A stretch of DNA of 64,000 nt from Todiramphus chloris collaris (Eukaryota > Chordata > Aves > Coraciiformes > Alcedinidae): contig JANVCC010010406.1 of NCBI GenBank assembly GCA_025345505.1, positions 13,945,003 through 14,009,002 of the forward strand. Reading direction: 5' to 3'. The notes under the pieces were generated by a model. It was not told where the DNA came from. It made no database searches and worked only from the letters and a program-made list of their open reading frames with translations. Positions within the stretch are counted from its first letter, which is position 1. Every line of letters starts with the position of its first letter. Of this stretch, positions 41,782 through 55,000 are shown one piece after another. Position numbers and translations under genes: made by a program.

Positions 41782-44700
41782 CCTCTAGGGCTTTCTGCTA
41801 TACCTACTGTGATTGGAATAGTAGGTTATAAAGAAGCTTACTACATTAGTCATGTAACTTTAAATCATACAGGATTTGCCTCAGTGGCAGTCTGTCAGGA
41901 ATTTGCCATGAATTTAAATCAAGTCAGAGGCTAGGTTTGTTTTCCTGTTCATCATAGCTAGAAAAACTCCTTCTACTCAAAGTAATACATGCAGAAGAAA
42001 TAGAAATAATTTAAATATGACCAATCTGAAGTAACTTCTCCTTTGTACTGTTTGTATTATAAAAAAGAGCAGACAACTTCAGAGCAAAGAAAATTCCATT
42101 CCTGATCTGTAAGATCTCTCAAGTTAAGTACATCAGGTGCACTGTCTTAGTGTAGGTAGTTTGTATTTTTCAGTTTCCTAAAATAAAGGTGATTTTACCC
42201 TTTCACTAAATTTTGACTCTGTTGGCCAATACCAATCAAGGTTTATAGAGGGTAGAAGATGTTTCATGAAAACAGGTGTCTAAGAAACCAAGAAAAGATA
42301 CCCTTTACCAATATCTTGACAGCCTTGAATACCTTCCATGAAAGGCTTATTCGCATGTTAAGCATTGGACAGGCTACACAGAAGATCAGATGTAGGACAG
42401 AAATGCACAGACTTCATTAGTTGTCTTTTCAGAGATTTAATTTCAAATTCATTCAATTCACTGCTGCAAGAGCGACTTTGTCAAACCTGCCCAAACAGAT
42501 TTTAAATATCTCTTAAGGTTTCTTAGTACCAGACAGGATTCTGCAAGAGATGTGAAATACCACTGCATGCATGTGATTGCTCACTAAGTACCAGTGTTAT
42601 CCAGCTGTCTTCATCAGATGATTGCAGGTTTTAGGAAGCAGTCACCTTTAAGAAAGCTAATAGCTAAAAGATTAAGAAACCCAAGCATTTTTATATAATG
42701 AATTCCAAGAGTGAATAAGAGCTTAAATAATAATGCAGAAACAATCTAATTTGTGTACGTCCACTAAAGTGCTTTCTCCTTCTACTTTTAAAAGCAGTGA
42801 TATACAGTTACAGTCATAAAATAACTGCACAAAGTTTAGGAAGGGTCTGTAAAAATTGTCTTTCCCTATCATAAGGAAGTGTTCAGAAAAGTTAGATCTT
42901 TCATCCAAGGAATGAAGGAAGCAGCCCAAACTGGACCCTGCAACATGACTTTGTTTCTCAGCAATACTCAGGTGTCCTAACAAAACCAGATTGACAAGAC
43001 AAGTGTGGGGCAGGTAGTTGTGGCTCACAAGTAGCATGTACGTCCTTGCATTATAAAAGAAACATATGCATGGTGAGAGCGCGAAGAGTTTAATTTTGAC
43101 ATCCTAATAATGACTTCCTTCTCACTTTCTTGGAAGAATCCTGCTGTGAGTGACACTGATTTAGGATACATGGCTACCAGCCATTACCACCAGAAAAAAC
43201 AACAGGATTAAGGTGGCAAAAGTTGTGCCCTCAAGCTAGAACAAGCTCTCCCAGCAGTTATTCTCCTTCTCTTCCCCAGTGATTAATGAAAACAAAGGTA
43301 GTTGCTGTGATATTAAAGTAAATCTTATAGCTGAAGCCAGCTGAGCACCAATGACAGAAGGCAGCGGAAAGTTTTAGATGGTTTATTCATTTATTTCTAT
43401 GAGTACAACTGGTATGATGATCACTGTCAACTTGTGCTGTAAACATCCATTTCCCTGGAGCAGACCCTGTCAAAGGCAAGCTTTCCAGCTTTCTTTCATT
43501 ATTCTCTGAAGGAAATCAAATAGCTGAACCACTCTGTAGCTGGATATCTATGTGACAGATCTGACTGGGCTTGGCACATGCAAACACTTCGATCAATACA
43601 CTAGCACGAGGATAAAATAGCCCATAATAAAAGAATTAGCATCTTCAGAACAAAAGCATAAATCAAGAAAAAAAGCAAAGCGAACAGTAAAAAATAAAGG
43701 CAGTAAAGGTGATTTGACTAACCCTTAACTTCTTGGTGATCTTTGGCACATTCTGTGCAGCCTCTTTAAATCCATTTCTGGATTTGGCTTTAGATTGTCC
43801 TGCTCAGAACCTGTTGCTTTTCCCATATAAATTTGTTAACTTTCACTGATACTCGCTGTGTAACACTGAATTAAACGTGCCCCATTTCCATCACTTTTTA
43901 GCGTGGACTTTTGCAATAGATTATTGATCGAAGTTTAATCTTTCAGAGAAAAGAAAATAAATTCAAATTTAGCTAGGATGGAGTAATAAATAGCTATCCT
44001 ATTATCTCCTAAAACTGCTATCCAGGTCATTATTTTGCTTAGCCTGCTTTCTTCCTTTAACATTACCTTTTCATCTAACACCACAGACAGCGATCTATTG
44101 CGAAAACAGAGGTATTAATTCCTAATTCACAGTGGATAGGATTAGAGCAGTTCCAATTTTTCTAGGATTTGTAAGTAAAACTGCAGTAGGGACTATTAAA
44201 ACTGCTCTCTTGTAAAAATGTCTTTCATAGGATGAAGAGATGAGTTAAAGGGCACAGGTGGAGACATACAAATACCAAAACAAGCTGGCCTAATTGTTTT
44301 TCTTTCTTGGAAGGAATAGTGTCAATAGATGACAGATCAAGCCATAAGAGGCTGCTACAACTTCTTCAAAATTCAAGCAAGGTGGACTTCAAAACTTGGA
44401 GGAAAGGTAGTAGATACGTTATGCAAAGCAAAACAAGTAAGCAGGGCTACGTATGTCCTAGGAGTCGTTCATAACAGAACAGCAAGAGGTGAGGGATTAT
44501 GCCATAGGACAGGCAGAAACATTAGGTGGTCTTGGTCTGTATTTTGGCAGCTCACAGAACATGGGTAGTACTATATCAGCTGAATTGGGGCATATCTTTC
44601 CCCAGACAATTAAAACCACTACCTGAAATCCTTAACAGCCAAAGTGTAGACCAAGCAATTATAACCAATCAAGCTATTATAAGCCAGTTCATTACTCTGC

Positions 44701-45970
44701 ACATTAAAATGCATCACCCTTGACATCTGTTATAGTTTGTACATGTCACTAACGTGCAGAACCAATTACAGATGTGTTTGAATGCAGAAGTGAATGCACT
44801 TTCAGAAGTCAGTCTTATACAGCTATGGAAACTGTGCTATTAATTTCTTCTACGTTGAGAAGCTTTTGTTTTACTACATCTTCACCTGTCTTACTGCAAC
44901 AGTATTCTAATTTTAGTTGAGTAGTCTTCAAAAACCAGATTTTGGGCATCACCTCTAGCTGGAATTTAATTTTTTACTCAAAAAGTTGTCAATACAGACT
45001 TAAGGTTATTTCATTATGGGATGTTCTTTGAGTGGTTTTTGGTTTTTTTTTTTCATTCTACAATAAAACTAATGGTAGAAGAGTTTCCATCCAAAATAAT
45101 CTGGTTTTAAACAAGATTTCCAACACAAAAACATCCATTTTTTTGCCTAGTGTGGCATCAGAACACTAAAATACATTAAATTATATTCTCAGTTTATACC
45201 ATGCTTGAACAAAGGCATGCAAAAAATCCCCCGGTTTTTCAGTACTTGTAAGGCCCCTTGAATCTATCCATTAGAAGTTACAACACACGTTAACAATTTG
45301 CTGTTAGCCTAAGTTAATATTCATCTTAGTACTAAAACTCTGATTTCATGTAAACAAATTATCCTGAGTCTCAGAAGGTCAACCAAGCATGAACAAGAAT
45401 CAGGAAATAGCTACATAATTTGTTTTCTCTTTTTGAGAAGTTATCTCTGTTCATACTTTAATACAGTTTTTCTTAAAACACACAGCTAGTGAGTGATGTG
45501 TTTACTTCTGAACCTACTTCTGATAAAAGCTGTTTATTCCATAATTTGAAGCAGAGATGGTGAGTTTACTGCCTCAAGAACAGCAAATAAAAAATGTCTT
45601 ACTTTTCAAAGAAGTTGACTGTCTATTCCGGACTTCAAGTTGAGCTCTGCATTATTAAATATATTTGAAAAATCATAATGATATTTATACAAATTTGTAA
45701 CAACCAATAAACTTTTTTTTGTTGACTATAGTGAGTTTTATCAATACCAGGCATTTTTACTATAAGTGAAAGTTATTTTCAGACTACACAGACAGTGGAA
45801 ATTCAGTATTTCAGTCTAAACAAGAAAAATATGCCACAGCAACAATGGATATTTTCAAAAGATACATACAACATCAAAATCATTGCTTTAGAAAGTACTG
45901 TAATGATTAATTTATGTCCAAAACTAGTATTACAATTACATTTCAGACACTAAGCTTTAATACCATCTTC
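41782..45970. other. Intergenic stretch and probable PLGRKT 3' UTR
   Basis: AT-rich, with no recognised gene or repeat. The minus-strand hexamer AATAAA at 45538-45533 would end a ~430-nt PLGRKT 3' UTR. Confidence 0.45.
45533..45538 (-). promoter_or_regulatory. Candidate PLGRKT poly(A) signal
   Basis: AATAAA on the minus strand (plus strand TTTATT), about 430 bases after the PLGRKT stop. An ATTAAA only ten bases after the stop is too close to be the main signal. Confidence 0.4.
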
Positions 45971-46092
45971 TTATTTTTCTATGAAGGACTTGCTCTGAGA
46001 TAATCTGATTTTCTCCAGGTCTTCATAAGTGAGCGATCCTTTTGGCAGTTCTAGCAAAGTGTTTTCTGTGTCCAATATGGTCTCTGCTTCAC
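45971..46092 (-). CDS. PLGRKT: PLGRKT last exon with C-terminal lysine
   Basis: Acceptor ctttttttaag. It encodes GEAETILDTENTLLELPKGS, then LTYEDLEKIRLSQSKSFIEK. The stop codon is TAA at 45973-45971. The tail is more diverged than the membrane region, but the final lysine is conserved. Confidence 0.93.
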
Positions 46093-49000
46093 CTTAAAAA
46101 AAGAAGAAGAAAAAAAAAAAAAAATTCCTCACCCTTGTTTTAAGAAAGAAAAGAAAGTAAAAAAAAACAAACCCCAAAATAAAAACAATAAAAAACGCCC
46201 ACCCCCCCCCAAAAAAAAAAAAAGGCCACCAAAAATTGCTTTATCTGTTTTCGTCTGGGACAGAAGAACAAAATGTCAGCTCACATCTCTGCCTTTTACA
46301 AACGTGGTGATGCCAGTGTAGCATTAAAGTTGTTTTTAAGGAATTGTGGACTGGTGGGTTAACTGCACAGGGAAGTGTTTGGACTGAACAGAATGAGTGC
46401 CTCAGACTGAACGTGTTTGAAAGAACTTCAGCTGAAACAATCAGCTGTGCTTCTGTTTGTTGCTCTTTCTGTTAGCCCCTTTCTCCTAGAAATGACACTG
46501 AGCTACTGTAATGTTTCATTCAGAGATTTATGATACATGTGGTTTGGAACGGAAGCATGAGATACATCAAGGACTTAGCGTCACCCTGTACTTTGTACCA
46601 ACTCCACACTCTATGTGACCAGCTAGAAGTCCAAGAAGAAGATGGATCAGACGCACACATAAAAGCTTACATAAGTTTTAACAAGTAAACTGCCTGTACA
46701 CAGTATCATAGATATGCCATATTTGGGCACAATTTTTCTTCTTGTCTCAGGCCTAGGCTAAAAGATGTCAGGCTAGAGGCAGAACATGGGTAGCACAGGA
46801 CCTGAAGAAGCACTGGTCAAAGCATGCTGCTCACAAAAAGATTTGCTGAATTACCTAAACATGCAATCTCAACAGCATAGCAGGGAAAGTTGTAGGGTTC
46901 AGAATGGTCTGGGTAAGGCTGGTAGGAAAACATCTAGGACAGAGAATCCAAAAAACAAAGATACAGACTGAACACCACACATAAATTGTGGCAGTCTGAT
47001 TGTGATACAAGGAAGGATGAAGATTAGGCAAAGAATGTGCTTGTTTTGACTGATGCTATTTGGTACAATGCCAACAATCTTGTTTACCTATGCCTTGATG
47101 ATGGTTACAGCAGTGATTTGAAGCTGTATTTATATGCAATAAACCTATCTAAATATTGTATTGCAGTCAAGATCATCACCATTCTTTAAAACAGGTCTGA
47201 ATGTTGAAATCTCCAACTGCAGTTTTGGTAGTATTACTGTGCTTGAGATCTCCACACATCCACAGGACAACACTGGGTACCATCTGCAGTAACTGGCAAT
47301 AATGCCATGTCAGTTAGTTGCATCTAGCATCTGATTATGGAATAACAAGAGATCTTAAGTGCCAGATACTGTAGTCAAGTTTCTATGCCTGTCACACTCA
47401 CACACTGGAGCAGACTGCCCAGTCACTATCCTTCTCAGATGGCTCAGGATACAAGGAGGGAGATAAATCTTGAAAAGGTAGACAGAATTTCATTGCTTAG
47501 AGGAGAAGTTCTGTGCAGTTGAAGGCTTGTATATAATCCCTCTCCTCTTCTAATCATTTGTCTGAAAACCTCTAGCAGTATGTGCCTGGACTGTGAGTAA
47601 AAGCAGAATAGCAAGGCCAGGAACACAGACAGCAGGTCCGTGACTGATTCTGACACTCAGAAAAGATAGTGCATCTGAGGGCTGTTCTGTAACCCCACCA
47701 TACCCAAGAGATTCAGTTCTGATACCTCTTCCTGGCACACTTAGGGCTTTTCAATAGCGCAAGCAGAACTCAAACCAGGTATTTCCCTCTGTGGTCTCAG
47801 TTTTTGCTTTACTCAAGCTATAAAGCAGGAAAAAAGCCCCTTTGATTTCAATGTAGGAGAATATGCAAGTCGTGAAAAAATGCACACGAGTAGGCTGGAG
47901 ACAAGCAAAAAATGGCTGTGAGCAAGACCAGAGACAAAATGCCTAGTTAAAGAGAAATAGAGAAGCCTTCCAGGGGTATAAACTGATTCCAAATAATGAA
48001 AGACAGCAGATGCAGGGCTATTTGATCAAGGTGGTTTAGATACAAGGAAGATTGTGCAGCAGGGAAATAAGCACAGATTAGTTTAGGAGAGGGAATTGGC
48101 TGTGAGGCTGAAAATAGGCATATCCTGGAGGAAAGAGATCACTTAAAGGGGGAACATAGAGGGAACAGTGCATACGTTCGTTATTACACCACAGACATGA
48201 AGCACGGCATGCACCAATGGAATACATGGGCAAGCAGAGAAGTGGTTGAGAAAGTAGTATGGGAGTGGACACTCGATCTGTTGATTAATAGAACAAGCAC
48301 TGTGGCTGCAGGTCAGTTGTGTCATAAAACCTAATCAAATACTTAATTTTAATCTTAAAATGAAAATGAACTCCTGAACCTGATTTCTACATAATTACAA
48401 ACCTTCTTCTGATTTCTAGCCCAGACTTATTCAGGCTGGTCCACTTCCTTTTAATCCAGTGCTGATACTGGTAATTAGTTTAATTTCCTTCTCTTACTTT
48501 CATTTCTCCTATCTCATAAGTAGGATCTGCAGACCCAAATCTCCCATGTCTTTTTACAAGGCTAAACAAACTAATCTCTTTGCTTCCTCTTACAAGGCAG
48601 TTCAGCATTCCCTTATAATTTTAACTCTTCAGTAATTCTAGATTCCTTACACAGAAGGGATTCAAATTATGTATAAACTTTCAAGGAAGGTATTACTGTT
48701 TTCCAGTATCAATACCTTCCTATCTGTACTAAGGATGTGGAATATCCATCCCTGGAAACAAAAAGCATTTGGACATTGTCCTGGGCAACTGGCTCAAGGT
48801 GATCCTGCTGAGCAGGGGGTTGGACCAGAGGAGCTCCAGAGGTCTCTTCCAACCTCAATTATGCTATGATACTAGGAAACGTCACTAGATGTTTCTAAAC
48901 TTCACTTGACTCTCATAATTTCACCACACTACTGGATTATACTCATTCTGTGATCACCTAATACATTCAGGTTTTTCTCTTCTATCATTTCCAGCTGGTG

Positions 49001-52000
49001 AGCTCCCTATTAGTCTCTAGCTTCTCACTGACTTTCTTCCCAAATTGAATATATTTCATTATCTCAGTTCTTCAGGTCATCAGTTTTTCTTGTACTGCAG
49101 TTTATTTATTCCCTGTTGATGACATTAATCAAGTTTGTCATCCACAGATTTGATTAGTATAACCTACTCGTCATTTCAAATACAAAACAGAAGCAGATCC
49201 AGATCAAATCTTGAGGAATATTGCCAATAATGGCTAAAGCCTAGCCTTCCTCTTTAAGCACAAACCTTTGACATCTTCACTCCAATGCTTACCTCTCTAT
49301 TAATTTCTATGTCCTTCACGCTAAATTAATCTTCATGTCATACCATACTAAATGCTTTCATAAGTGTATCATAGATCTACCAAATTTCTTTCAGAAAAGA
49401 GAAATTATTTTCCCAGGGAAAGGACAGAGAAAGCTTGTCATATTTAATTTTATCTTACTGTCCATTTGGCTCCACAGGTTCTTTTCTCCAAAACCTTTCA
49501 CCTGCCTTGCATAGTGGTGAAGTTGCCTTAATGAATGTAAAGTTATTGAGTTTTCCTATTTGGAAAGCAATAGGATACCACATTGCTCCTCTTCAACCTA
49601 TACAGGTCCCCAGTAAACTCATTACATACTCTTGCCATGGGGTTTGCAGTATGATATTCTCACTCTTGCAAAATTCTGGAATGAAAACTACCTTATTTAA
49701 AAAAAAAATAAAATTAACAAATCCTAAATTCCAAATGTTCCTTCAGCACTGTATGTACTAATCTTCTTTTCAACACTGATTTTACATTGCTTTTCTATCC
49801 CTGTGCTTAGCTGCCTCTTCATATTAAAATCCAAAGAAATGTATTTAGTGTGATTTGGGAAACATTTGTGGCTATACATTGCTGCATCACCTAAATATAT
49901 CTGTGTCTGTATGCAGCAGCAAATATCTCTGAGTCTGTCTAATTAATCTCTTATTATTTTCAGAGAAGTACATGGAGTTAGGAAACCTAGTTCTTAGATC
50001 TGGAAGCTAAGAGCAAGGGCTGAAACAAATTAATATTTTGTTTCAGTATGTTTGTGTCAGGAGCAGACAGAAAAACAAGCTAATTAGCTAAGGTGACTTG
50101 TGAAGGTGACATGCCATGGCCCAATGCTGTCTCCACTTACAGTGAACATTTGCTCAGCATGTCTCCTTCAGCAGGAATCAGAGCTAACATAAATACACCT
50201 CTGTAACCCTCAACTCCCGTCACTTAATCACATCCGCCACTGGCAATTATGAGGCAAGACCCCACTTTCTGTGACTCACCTTTTTTTTTTCAGTCTTAGC
50301 AAGGGACTGTGGCAAGATGACTGTGTTTAGTCATGAAGGTATAAGGGGCATGATACCTATTTATATCCCGTTATTCATCCCTACACCTTGCCAGAACAGC
50401 AGCATCTGGGTGGAATATGGAAGGAAATCTCTAGATCTATCACTTCTCCCAAATATGTAATACTTTCTCTGTCTGTATTTATAGCCATAGAATTCACAAT
50501 TTTTGAAACAGGAGAACTTAACAGTCTTAACTGGAGAGAAAGATTGTAAAGCAGAGTGAGTACTCTTGACTGGGAAAGTATCTGACTGTAACAGAGAAGA
50601 AAAGAAACAAAAGAGTAAGATTTTTGTCCAAAAAAAAAAAAAAGAGAGAGAAAAAAAAAAAGAAAAAAAAAAAAAAAGAAAATCTATTGCAAGTTTTCTC
50701 CCAGATGTTCTAAAAAGATAAGAGCTCAACTGAAATATTTAGCTTCATTCTACATGTGAACCAGACAGATTTATATACACATACCTTTTATCCTTTGCAA
50801 CAGGGTCCCATACCCCATATCATACTGATAGGCAAGTATAAAGCTTAAAGGAACCATTGGCAGTAAAACACCAGGGTTCTTCTTTTTTATTGCTCTGTTT
50901 TTAAAAAAGAAAAAAGAGAGAGAGAGAAGGAGAAAATAAGATTGTTTATGACATTCAGCACATCAGCACTGTTAGTTTAGGCTGACCTTGACTGTCTAGG
51001 ACTTGTGTAACCTTCTGCAATCTCTAATCGAAAAAGAATGAGTCTTAATTTCCTTAGAAGCATTTGTCTTCTGGTTCCTTCTTTCTCAACTATCAACTCA
51101 AGGGTATTAAAAAAAATAAAAAATCTTCAAGTGAATTTTTATTATATAGAATAAAAAATGGGATTATCTAACTCATGTAGCATGCATGTGTGCATGTATC
51201 TATCCAGCTACATGCAACATGTGGCAATCAAGATACTATGGTGAGTTCCAAATGCATCCGAGGCCACAGAGAATGCATGATACATAAGGTGCATTTAAAC
51301 TGTACTGTGTACACAAATCCACAAGTATTTCCTGTGTTCCTTCTAATCATGTTATAGCACAAGAAAAACGCGTTACCTAACAAAAGCCCTATAAGGCAAG
51401 CTTGTCCCCAAGCAATACAGCTTTATGAGACAGGTTTTTTTCCCCTTGAGTGAGTTTCTTGAATCAACTTTTAAGTGAACAGATTTCAGAATATGTCCAC
51501 TTGTTCACTGACGTACTTGAATATATATAAAAAAAGATAAGTATATATATATATACATATAAACACATACGATGGAGGATTTGTTGCTCACTACTAATAG
51601 TTCCTTAAATCATAATACAGACAAGAAAAGAATACAGCTTTTAAGCAATGCCTCCTGTTACACACACAACTTTTATTTTACATTGACATTTTGGTACCTC
51701 AGCTGTGTCATTTTTTTATCAGCTCACATGTCTCTGCTTTTGTGTAAGGCTGCAGTACAGACATAACCAAAACACATCTGGAAGCAGACACAGATCAGAG
51801 TCACTTTGTCATTTGATAACAGGATAAAAATAACTACCTGTTATAATGTGAAAGGAAGATCCAGCAATATAGAAATACAAATGTAACAGATTTACATTTT
51901 CTATTAGTAAATAAACTTCATACCCAGCTGTTGAACATACAGCAGCAACTCCATAAAATGTCCCAAAATACTTGATAAATTCACGTGTCCAAGCAATCTG

Positions 52001-52054
52001 CATGGCTGTTTGTCTCTCTCTCATCTGGTTCTGCATCAATATTTGCCTTTCCAG
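45971..52054 (-). CDS. PLGRKT: PLGRKT, plasminogen receptor with C-terminal lysine (last three coding exons)
   Basis: Small integral membrane protein of the cell surface and mitochondria; its C-terminal lysine binds plasminogen and promotes activation to plasmin. Minus-strand exons 52054-51924, 50894-50785 and 46092-45971 join in frame with GT-AG borders and give 120 residues, exactly human residues 28-147. They read LERQILMQNQMRERQTAMQI, then TREFIKYFGTFYGVAAVC. Two hydrophobic segments follow, one ending AVCSTAG and one in LLPMVPLSFILAYQYDMGYG. The tail ends in KSFIEK before TAA, so the defining C-terminal lysine is kept. The first coding exon (27 residues in human, starting MGFIFSK) was searched for up to 64000 and not found, so it is probably beyond the window. 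Confidence 0.95.
46093..50784 (-). other. PLGRKT 4.7-kb intron; A-rich tracts and one CR1 tail
   Basis: A-rich and C-run low-complexity sequence lies at 46095-46225, a CR1 tail at 48742-48872, and a poly(A)/GA tract at 50629-50681. Nothing else recognised. Confidence 0.6.
48742..48872 (+). mobile_element. CR1 LINE 3' tail fragment
   Basis: It reads ATCCATCCCTGGAAACA, then GGTGATCCTGCTGAGCAGGG and GGTTGGACCAGAGGAGCTCC, ending in the degenerate octamers ATGCTATGATAC. Plus strand, antisense to PLGRKT. Confidence 0.85.
50785..50894 (-). CDS. PLGRKT: PLGRKT internal exon, second membrane segment
   Basis: Acceptor ttaaaaacag; donor AAAAG|gtatgt. It encodes AIKKKNPGVLLPMVPLSFIL then AYQYDMGYGTLLQRIK, matching the human AIKKKKPAFLVPIVPLSF region. 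Confidence 0.93.
50895..51923 (-). other. PLGRKT 1.0-kb intron; TA/CA-rich run
   Basis: A TA-rich low-complexity run lies at 51529-51562. No transposon recognised. Confidence 0.6.
51924..52054 (-). CDS. PLGRKT: PLGRKT internal exon, first membrane segment
   Basis: Acceptor ccttctttag; donor GCTGG|gtatga. It encodes LERQILMQNQMRERQTAMQI through KYFGTFYGVAAVCSTA. The open frame past the donor is intron. Confidence 0.93.
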
Positions 52055-55000
52055 CTAAAGAAGGAAAAAAAGTTAAACAAAATTAAGTTATCCATTTATT
52101 TTAAAGACTGAGTCAATTTTTCATTGGTCTATACATCCAGAACACTAATGTTCTTTATTTCAGTCATTCAGACCTTTCTATGGAGAATGATCTTCTTCAG
52201 TAATAACTCAGAATAGTTTATATCAAGGAAGCATTTATATCAATTAGCAAATGCTTTAATGTAGGACCTTTCCAATGCTGCTTCTCAAAGTAAAGAAAAC
52301 CGAAATACCAGTGTTACCTTTTGAGAGCTCCCCAAGTCTCAGCAGCACTCACAGGTTAAGATTCTCTAATCTTTGCATTTACATGGTGACCCAAAAGGTA
52401 CCATCAAGCTGCTTTCCAATTGATTCTGCTTGATGTCAGTTTAGCTGGTAGTATCTTTAGATGGTAGTATCTTAAATGTCAATCTTGACATCTCTTGCCC
52501 TTTCAGGATTTCTCTTCACAATGCATCATAAAGCTAATAACTCTTCTGAAACACGGTAGTTTACAAATACAGAAAGAAACGACTGTGGTGCCATTAGATC
52601 TTTTAAAGATACTGCAACACAGATGAACAGAAGTTCATCAGAAAACACTTCTGTAACTAAAATTAAGAACAAAAATGCAAAAGTTACAATCTAGACAGTA
52701 TACTCGCGCATCAAGGTAGATCTTTCTATGGTGCATAAGAATAAAAAACTCAGACTATTAGATTTTAATTAATTTTTTAATTACGCTCCCTATCTAAACA
52801 CATTGTTACCTTTATTTAATGGAAATGCACATTTAGTATTTCTTAAAAGTTCCTCCCTACCTCTCTACTGTACAGAACACTAAAAGGAACAATGGTCTTT
52901 CTGCCTTAGAGTGATGAGGAAAATAAGAACTGCTCCAAAAATAAGCAGTCTGAAAACAGAATACAGAAGTTAGTTAACACAGTAAGAAGTCTGCTTCTTC
53001 CCCTTAATGTTTGTAATTAAAAAAAAAAAGTCCTGGTATGTCTAGCCTAAATGAGTTGCATAAAAAGTCCAACAAGGTACTGAAAAGAGAACACTAGCTG
53101 CCTGAAAAAGTGTATTCTAGAAAAGAAAGAACAAAGAGCAAATTCATAAAGTTCTCTTCTCCTGCATCTATTAAAGTAATTAAATCTGTTTTTTCTCATG
53201 TTTTCTAATTGAAGAATAATTTAAAGGATTTGTAATTACTTAAGGTTTCCACCCATTTATTCATCTCCATTACTATTGATTTAGACTGAACAGAACAATT
53301 TCTGTTAAATTGTTACTAATTATTTCTTCAGACTATGTTGATTTTGCTATCTTATTTACAAGCTCATTCAGTACCTAGATAGGTAGAATTAATTTTTTAG
53401 ACAGCATAATAAAAAAAGGACAGATCTAATTACGTATAATTGTACACAGTAGGAAAAACAACATTTACTGTAGTCTCAAAATACTCTTTCATCTGTTTCT
53501 CTTCCCTCAACTTATATTGCAATTGTTGTTCTTTCAAAAAATATCAACAGGCTCTATCTTTCTGTTATACATAATTTCCAGATCACTTTTTTCAGAAGTA
53601 ATTATATAATGGCTATAAATTGTATAATATCTGACAAACCATATCAAATGACTGACAATAAAATATCAAAATAATTAGGTTTTATTTTGTCACCTATGAG
53701 ACACTTGGAAATTCTAAAGTAAACAAGCACACTGCCCATTAATTATCCCCATTGTGGTCTCCCGTACCCCTAGCCTGGTAAATTGCTGAGGGTTGGCGTG
53801 ACAAGATAAAATAATGACATGTAATATCAATTTAATTACATCTATTTTCCCCTTCAATTTGATTATGTATGTAGTTTGCACATGTGTGAAAAGTATTAAG
53901 GGATCCTTTGTTTGCCTGTCAGCATAAATAAGGAGACTACGCTTCCAAGATGCGCAGTATTACCCTTAACGAGCTTCAATTTGGAGAAGTACATGGGGAA
54001 GAAGCGGGAGAAGGATATGCTGATGAAATATAGGTCTTGCTAAAAGGAAACTTAATGTAGAAGAAGAAAACACAGTTTAATATGCACAGAGCATAGAAAG
54101 AAGTATGCACAGAATAAAAAAAAAGGTATAAGTTTAAATCTGCAAGAGTAAACTAAAGGATCCTAACATAATTTCTTTAAAAACAAACAAACAAACAAAC
54201 TAGCAAAAACAGCTTTAACATGTGTTATACTTTGATAGGTCTTTAAAACCCAAGCACTGAAAGAAAAAGATATTACTGTGCCACACTAAGGTCAAGCACC
54301 TTTCTGTAGGGATCCTCTCATATCAAATTTCAGAAGCCCAAGGATACTTTCATGTGTATCTAACAAGTAATTTATATAAATACCTTAGTGTAAATAAAAC
54401 CAACTTATTTTGTATATTATAAGCAGCCAAATAACGTAATGAAACAAATTTTCATATTCTTTTCTAGCCAGAAGCAAATTTTTTCCCCACTTAAAACAAA
54501 AAATGACCCTCAACTTTCTACGTGGCACCTCATCCAAAAATAAGGGGGGGAAAAATGCATTAAAAATGCCCATAATCCCTTTCCTTTGAGCAAGCTTCTT
54601 CAGTGTGGGTGTAAAATCTTACCTAGATGAAATGCAATACTGTATTTAAATTAGTTTCTTAAAAAAAGATGCATTGGAGGGAAGCCATAGACTAATGAAT
54701 CTTAGACATGAGCATTTTATGCACACATGAGGAAAAGTGTCACAGCCAAAAAGAAAAGGCTTCAGAGGAATCTTAATGCATAGAAGACAGTAAAAAGTAG
54801 ATCTAGTGACATTTATCTAAATTAATAATTCTTGCTATTACTGAGGTTGCATGGTGTTACAATGAACAGTTTACTACACAAGATCTATTTTGTCAATAAA
54901 CTTATCATGCAGCACCAAGAAAGCACTGAGGTGTTTTTAGGGAGGCTAAGTAATCTACAGTAGTGCTGCAGAGGTTTGTTTTCAAACTGATTTTTATTTA